Source: Pyrocephalus nanus | Taxonomy: Eukaryota > Chordata > Aves > Passeriformes > Tyrannidae | NCBI GenBank assembly: GCA_038380795.1 | Contig: CM076261.1 | Location: 7,756,556-7,820,555 of the forward strand | DNA: 64,000 nucleotides | Direction: 5' to 3' | Part shown: piece after piece, positions 58,493 to 64,000 of the stretch | Position numbering within the stretch: the first letter of the stretch is position 1 | Layout: each line of letters opens with the position of its first letter | The notes under the pieces: model-generated | Told to the model about the DNA's origin: nothing | The model's input: only the letters and a program-made list of their open reading frames with translations | The model's database searches: none | Translations under genes and position numbers: made by a program

Positions 58493-61060
58493 GAGTTACA
58501 GACAGAGAAAATATAAGGAATCAGAAGGGAGGAGAAAGACTATATGAACATGGGGGGGGTTGGTGTTCAAGAACTCCGAAAGTCACCTGGAGTGTGCCAG
58601 AGAAGACAAAAAAAGTGGCAGCCATTGTAAGTATTCATAAACCAAATTCCCTTTTCAGAAGTAAGTTACACAAATGCAAGCCTGCTATTGCTGCAGAACT
58701 TAGGGAGACATCAGTGTGAGTTTGGAACAGAGGAAGGGATGTTTTCTTCAATGCCCAGTATATAAGAGGTATGTCAATGAATAAAGAGATACTTTAATTG
58801 GTCAGCCATATGTATCACCCAACTCATCACCTCTCTGGGACTTGAGGTAGACAATTTTTGTTAAGCTATTCTGAAAGAACAGGAGTGGGGATGGTGAGAG
58901 AAGTAAAGATGCAGGTAACCTGTATCTTTATAACATGAAGGCTCCCAACAGATTCCTGGGATTCTTTATCAGCAAAATGAGTCTATCACTGGCAGGGTAC
59001 CTTCATGGAGTACTAATTAGCTTAAGGACTACATCTAGTTATAATGAAAATTAAAACATAGAAAAAACTTCTTAACCAGTGTGTCTCAAAAGGATGTCAG
59101 TGCCACAAAGACTTGATCTGAAGGTACTATGCAGCATCAAGACCATCTTCATTTTGGGTTTCTCCTTCATCTGGTTAGGGCTCATCTTTAATCTCTCTGA
59201 AATTTTTATTTCACTGTATGTGGGTGTTCCCCCAGGTCCAGCTGCTTACTGTGCATGCTCCTTTTCAGTCCTTTAATGACACGTAGCAAAGACACAACAG
59301 ACTTGGTTTTGACAGATGGCAATGATAAACTGACACTTCCAGCAGCAGCCATTCCAGGCATTATCCCTTCGAGAGGCCTGTAGAGGCTGTAATGGCAGTA
59401 GCAAACCTAAAGCCCCTTGGCATTACTCACTCCAAAACACACTGCAGGTTCAGCTCCTAAGTCTCCTTTCATGCTTGTTTTGTCTCATCTCTTCTTCCCT
59501 GCCCTCTCCCTCATATCAAGGATGACTAAAGGAAAGTAAGTTTCAGAGTTTATTTCAAGTTTTACAGCCTCATTAACTTTCTGATTCAAAGGCAATTTGG
59601 TTGCTCTGCCTCCAAAGTAACTTCTTCAAGCAATTGTGCATTTGCTTTCAGAAGCAGCAAGGTATATAGACAGATCACTGTAACAGAATGATTTGTCATA
59701 TCATTTTACATTTATTGTTGGTTTACACCTTTTTTATCAACTTGGAGCCTTGAACTACAAAATTTCATGCAGCCCATATCTCATGGGAGACATGAGGCTT
59801 TATTAAAAGAAAAATAAATTAAGAATTAAAGAAAATTTTACAGCTTAGGTCTGTTGTGTGATGCTTGTTAAGGAAGACAATGACCATTGTCAATTTTGGG
59901 GGCACAGTACCAGTAAAACCCAACAGACCATGTGAAAAATAATGTTCTTTCTAATGGAGCTCATTTGGTTGATTTTTGTAGCTTATACCTTGTCTATATG
60001 GTAAAATTATAAACTGATGGGTGCATTTGCATTGTGTCAGCCATTTGTATGCTCTGCCTGCAGGAGCTTTCTGTACACCACTGGCATGAGGGGGCTTGTT
60101 CTGCACACCCCCACTCAGCTGATGACACTCCCCTTCAGCATCCCAGCCCACATTAATGGAGGAACCTTTCAAAAGCCTTGTCAACCCTTTGCAAACTGCA
60201 ATAAACAGTAACAGCAAAATGCCCTTCTTCACTTCTGCTGGGTCTTTCCAAGCAGACTTTTCTGTGGAAGGCTGAAAAGGGAGCTCCTGCATTGGTTATT
60301 TCTCCAGACTCACCTGATCTGCTCCAAGCCTGAAAGCCATCCTCTGCCACCCCCACTTCCTGCAGTCTGTCTCTCCAGCTCCTCACTCACTCTCAGGGCA
60401 AGGCTGTCACATCTCCACCTCCAAGGGCCCTCCTGGAAGATGCATTGCCCTCTGGTGCCCCCTCTTCCCTCCCAGTCCCATCACCACAGCATGTGATGCT
60501 CTTTCTGAGTAATATGACTTGAGATAGATAGAAGGGAGATTTGAGGCTGGAAGAGGTTGAGGTCTACAAACACTCTATCATGATTTTGTTTAATATTGCT
60601 GATAGTATTCAATGTACAAAGGCACAGGAAAAATGGGCTTTGACAATGAAGAGTGAGAGTGATGCTTGCTGTAGCTTGTCTAAGGGAATGTGTCAGGGGA
60701 GATTAATATCTCATGTTCACTGGCAGTCTTTCCAAGCAATGGTATTTTTACTCCTGAAACTCTTGTATTGATGTGTTTTTCAGTAGCAGCTAGAAAATTT
60801 TTTATCATATCTCTAATAATTGTGATATTTCTAGCAATTTGGTTTTTGTGATGATGTGCTCAGGGACCACAATTAAAGCCTAAGTCTCGTTCATGCTAGA
60901 CATGCATTAATACTGCTGCCAGGCCTGAGTAAATGCAATCAGAACACCTATTCCTGCAAACATTTACATTAATACCCTCTTCTTGTCTAGTCCAAGTTGC
61001 ACAAAAAAATCAATCTGATACACACATTTTGCATGAGTTCATCAGTCCTTGTGCATATCC

Positions 61061-61650
61061 TGTCATGATGCTATATTGAGTCTGGCTGAGATTAAGTTAA
61101 TTTTCTTCATAGCAGCCCATATGTTGCTGTGTTTTCTATTTGTGACTAAAACACTGCTGATAGCACACCAGCATTTTAGCTATTTCCAATCAGTGTTTGC
61201 ACAGCATCAAGACCTTCTCTGGTTCTCACTCTGCCTCTACCCCAGCAAGTAGCCTGCAGATGGTCAAGACCAGCTAAAGGAGGAGGGAACACAGCTGGAA
61301 CAGATGAGTTCTGCTGACCAAAGACAGGATATCCCATACCATACATCATCACAATCAGCAACCAAATGAGGGTGGAGGGGGGAAAGCAATTTCTAGGAGG
61401 CAGGCTGGGCATTGGTCTGTCTGTGGGAGAAGGTGGGTGAATTTTTTAATGCTTTTGCATACATTGTTTGTTGCTTTTTTTCCACTTTCTCCTTCCACTT
61501 TCCTTCACTTCTTAAACTCTCTTTATCATGACCCACAAGTTACCAAGCTTTTCCTCTTCTTATTCTCTCCCCATCCCATCAAGTGTGGAAGGAGTGTGCA
61601 AGTGTAGCTGTGGAGATTTAGCTGCTGTCTGGGGTCAGGCCACCAGAGCA
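61061..61650 (+). mobile_element. Solo LTR, avian ERVL-type endogenous retrovirus
   Basis: Begins TGTCATGATG and continues ctggctgagattaagttaat, then TTTCTTCATAGCAGCCCATA, gcacagcatcaagaccttct and gacaggatatcccataccat, then ATCATCACAATCAGCAACCA. Later come ctctctttatcatgacccac and ttctctccccatcccatcaa. This order matches a common neoavian ERVL-family LTR. No gag, pol or env sequence flanks it, so it is a solo LTR. Its 3' edge is diffuse and I could not confirm a target-site duplication. Confidence 0.8.
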
Positions 61651-61740
61651 TTGAAGTGTTTGTAGGACGAATAAGTACAGTCTAATAGGACTAATAGGCT
61701 ACAGCCATCAGTAAACAATGTGCTTCAAGAAAAAAATTTT

Positions 61741-62102
61741 TAGTAGGAACTCAGGGGAGACCTCATCACTTTCTACAATTCCCTGAAAGGAGGTTGTAGC
61801 CAGGTGGGGGTTGGTCTCTTCTCCCAGGCAGCTATCAGTAAGACAATAGGGCATGGTCTTAAGCTCTGCCAGGGGAGGTTTTGGTTGTATATCTGGAAGA
61901 AAATCTTTACTAAGTGGGTAATCAGGCATTGGAGTGGGCTGCCCAGTGAAGTGGTGGATTCTCTGTCCCTGGAGGTTCCTAAGATGAGACTGGATGTGGC
62001 TCTTAGTGCCATGGTCTAGTAACCATGGTGGTAGTGGATCAAGGGTTGGACTTGATGATCTCAGAGGTCCTTTCCAACCCAGCTGATTCTATGATTCTAT
62101 GA
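61741..62102 (+). mobile_element. CR1 LINE 3' fragment (CR1-J-like)
   Basis: Reads aactcaggggagacctcatc, then ctgaaaggaggttgtagcca, GTGGGGGTTGGTCTCTTCTC, ggagtgggctgcccagtgaa, gttggacttgatgatctcag and AGGTCCTTTCCAACCCAGCT. It ends ATTCTATGATTCTATGA. The ggacttgatgatct segment is typical of the CR1-J group. It lies less than 100 bp downstream of the solo LTR. Confidence 0.93.
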
Positions 62103-63431
62103 AAATGAATAGGATTGCTTAGGTCACTAAAATTAAGCACTTGATATATGTTATTAAAACTACATTTTGAAAATGAACCTAAATAGATGGTAGGTCAATA
62201 AATTGACCTACTCACTCAAAGCAATAAAAACATTGAACTTAATTGTGTATGGCAGAAAATTTGAGGCAACACTTGGCCCTCTCTGTATCTGTATAGTATT
62301 CAGTTCATTTTAAGTAATGTCTATAATAAGCAGTTACTGCAGCAAAAAAAAACCTCAGCTAGTGCTTTTCCTATGCCATGAATGAATGTTAGAGGTGCAG
62401 CAGAACCCTGCCTGAGAGCTCCAGGCCTGCACAACTGCAGACACTTTACAAGGGAGTGGCAATTGACTTCAGATTACTCAGAAGGCAGAGCACCCCAATG
62501 AATCACATACTTAAGACTCCTTTTACTCATCAGGCTAGTAATGACAGCCTCTAAAGAGACATTGGTATGTATGCCATCTTGTTACTCTCTGTATTTGCAA
62601 CCTTTAGAAGTTGAGCTGAATGCACAGAGAACTAGACTGTTGTTGTGGCCCCTTGAAATTCTGATTTATATGCTATATAGCAATCAGCCTATAATATAAA
62701 GCCTTTGGGGGATGAAAAGTCCTTGCAGTGATGTACGGTTACTGCCTTGCCACATGAGAATTGGAATGGAATTTGATGTTGGTCCTTGAAGACTTCATTA
62801 TCTGCTCATTTCCGTGTTCTCCAGTCTGCACAGTTTGGTGGGAACACCTGGGAAACTCTTGCACACCCAGATGTAAGAGGAGTGTCCTTTGTTGGGCATG
62901 TGCAGGAATTTAATCAATATTACACACCACATAAAACAAAACGTAGCTTTGCTGTTATAGGGGATCAGCACACATTCAGCCATGCTGAATTGCAGCTCTG
63001 GATTGCAGTGGATTGCAGCCCTGAGTTTTGGAATGATTACACTCTTCATCTGAAAACAACCAGCTTTTGAGCAAATCCATAGAGGTAGCACTGTTAAATA
63101 ACCATCTGCCAGTGGCTTGCAACTCTTTCACTTCATTTTATTCAGCTTAGGGTTTTTTTTCTTGGTAGGATATGAGCAAAATACAAGCCATCACCCAAAC
63201 TACAAACTCTTCACTCTTCACAGGTTCTTCTAGCCTGCCTGTACCGACCTCTGCCAAGTCCTAGCAAGAAGATGGCACATGCACAAATCTGTATCTCTTT
63301 CAATTACAGTAAATGAATGAACTGCTATCAGTCTGTCTTCTGCCTTCTTTAGGCTGCCTTGCGTGGAGCTACGCCTCGGCCTGACAGCCAAAAGGGCACA
63401 TAAGCGAGTGCTGCTGTAATTGATTTGAATA

Positions 63432-63475
63432 AAAGCTTTTGATACATTAAATGAAAGCTTTTGATGCATTAAACT
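63432..63475 (+). repeat. 22-bp tandem duplication
   Basis: Two adjacent copies of an aaagcttttgat-a/g-cattaaa unit, differing at a few bases. Each copy holds a HindIII-like AAGCTT. No function is evident. Confidence 0.85.
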
Positions 63476-64000
63476 GTACTGTCTTTCTATCAGATGACAA
63501 AGCCTGCTGGTCAAATTGAGCTTCTTTCTCCTTCTGTTGGCCCTCATCCCTTCCTTCCTCCCTTCCTGTTGCCAACTTCCCCTCTTGCCAAATCACTCTG
63601 ACCCACATTCTGAATGTCTGACTACACTTGAAGGATCAGTCTGTGGTCATCCTGTGTCTGTTTTGACAGGCAGCTTTGCCAAACATTTGTTCTCCAGCAA
63701 AGGCTCTCATTCATGTTGACAGCATTGCTCTCCTGTCTGCCATCCCAGCACATCTGTCAGCAGTGCAGCCCAGGGCAGAGCATCATCTCCTGAAGGTGGG
63801 CGGAGTTTTACTGGCTTGGGGGCTGTTTACCTTCCATGTTTTTAAGTAAAGCATTCTCTCCCCTGACAAAACCTCTGCTGAGAATGCTCTCTTTCAATAC
63901 ATCTTGCATGAGATTTCCATTTAGCTGAGACTCTTAGGAAGAATTCGTACACCCTCCCCTAACTGGTACTGCTTAGTACAACTGCAAATTCATCTGTTAC

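Larger units (their letters stand above)
55711..64000. other. Intergenic region downstream of PTPRK
   Basis: No exon or promoter was recognised over 8.3 kb. In mammals THEMIS lies on this side of PTPRK; I searched the translated ORFs by eye for it and found none. The region holds CR1 copies at 55844, 58089 and 61741, a solo LTR at 61061 and a tandem duplication at 63432. About 60300-60500 is GC-richer but has few CpGs and no gene-like signal. Confidence 0.7.

Noticed and set aside
60300..60500. GC-richer patch considered as a promoter CpG island
   Set aside because: It has very few CpG dinucleotides and no exon or donor follows it.
62786..63070. 94-codon ORF in the intergenic region, checked as a possible transposase or neighbouring-gene exon
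   Set aside because: No motif matched a known transposase or THEMIS; an overlapping minus-strand ORF of similar length suggests chance.
1..64000. Search for CRISPR arrays, tRNA/rRNA genes, operons, defence systems or integrated DNA viruses
   Set aside because: No spaced repeat array, cloverleaf, rRNA core or prokaryote-like gene string was seen; the window is ordinary vertebrate gene and intergenic DNA.

Overview
The window is vertebrate nuclear DNA, almost certainly from a bird and probably a neoavian. The evidence is long AT-rich introns with GT-AG junctions, many CR1 LINE 3' ends in both orientations, an avian ERVL-type solo LTR and eroded MIR/L2-like fossils. Nothing prokaryotic is present (no operons, phage, CRISPR or defence islands).

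The only protein-coding gene I can support is the 3' part of PTPRK (receptor-type tyrosine phosphatase kappa) on the + strand. Thirteen coding exons lie between 1671 and 54867. In order their lengths are 77, 37, 98, 117, 155, 136, 150, 174, 132, 126, 164, 136 and 54 nt (the last includes the stop). They splice in one continuous frame to the last 517 residues: most of catalytic domain D1, the short linker, all of D2 and the C-terminus. The extracellular, transmembrane and juxtamembrane parts and the start of D1 lie upstream of the window. D1 keeps the catalytic residues (HC-x5-R, WPD, the Q-loop glutamines). D2 keeps the HC-x5-R cysteine and arginine but has WPM instead of WPD and KNRC instead of KNRY, as expected for a regulatory, largely inactive second domain.

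Layout: 1-1670 is the end of an upstream intron. 1671-22046 holds three small exons separated by 2.8 and 17.4 kb introns. 22047-34543 is a 12.5 kb intron with a CpG-enriched, motif-dense stretch (about 23580-24850), a candidate regulatory element. 34544-41161 holds the D1 active-site exons and the linker; four exons are packed into 2 kb at 39195-41161. 43367-54867 holds the D2 exons. The 3' UTR runs from 54868 to about 55710, with AATAAA signals at 55343 and 55687. 55711-64000 looks intergenic and holds three CR1 copies and one solo LTR; I found no exon of a neighbouring gene there.

I did not find a new biological system. The points most worth checking are the CpG-rich intronic element, the nested CR1, a possible D1-only retained-intron product, ancient SINE/LINE fossils, and 3' UTR regulatory motifs.
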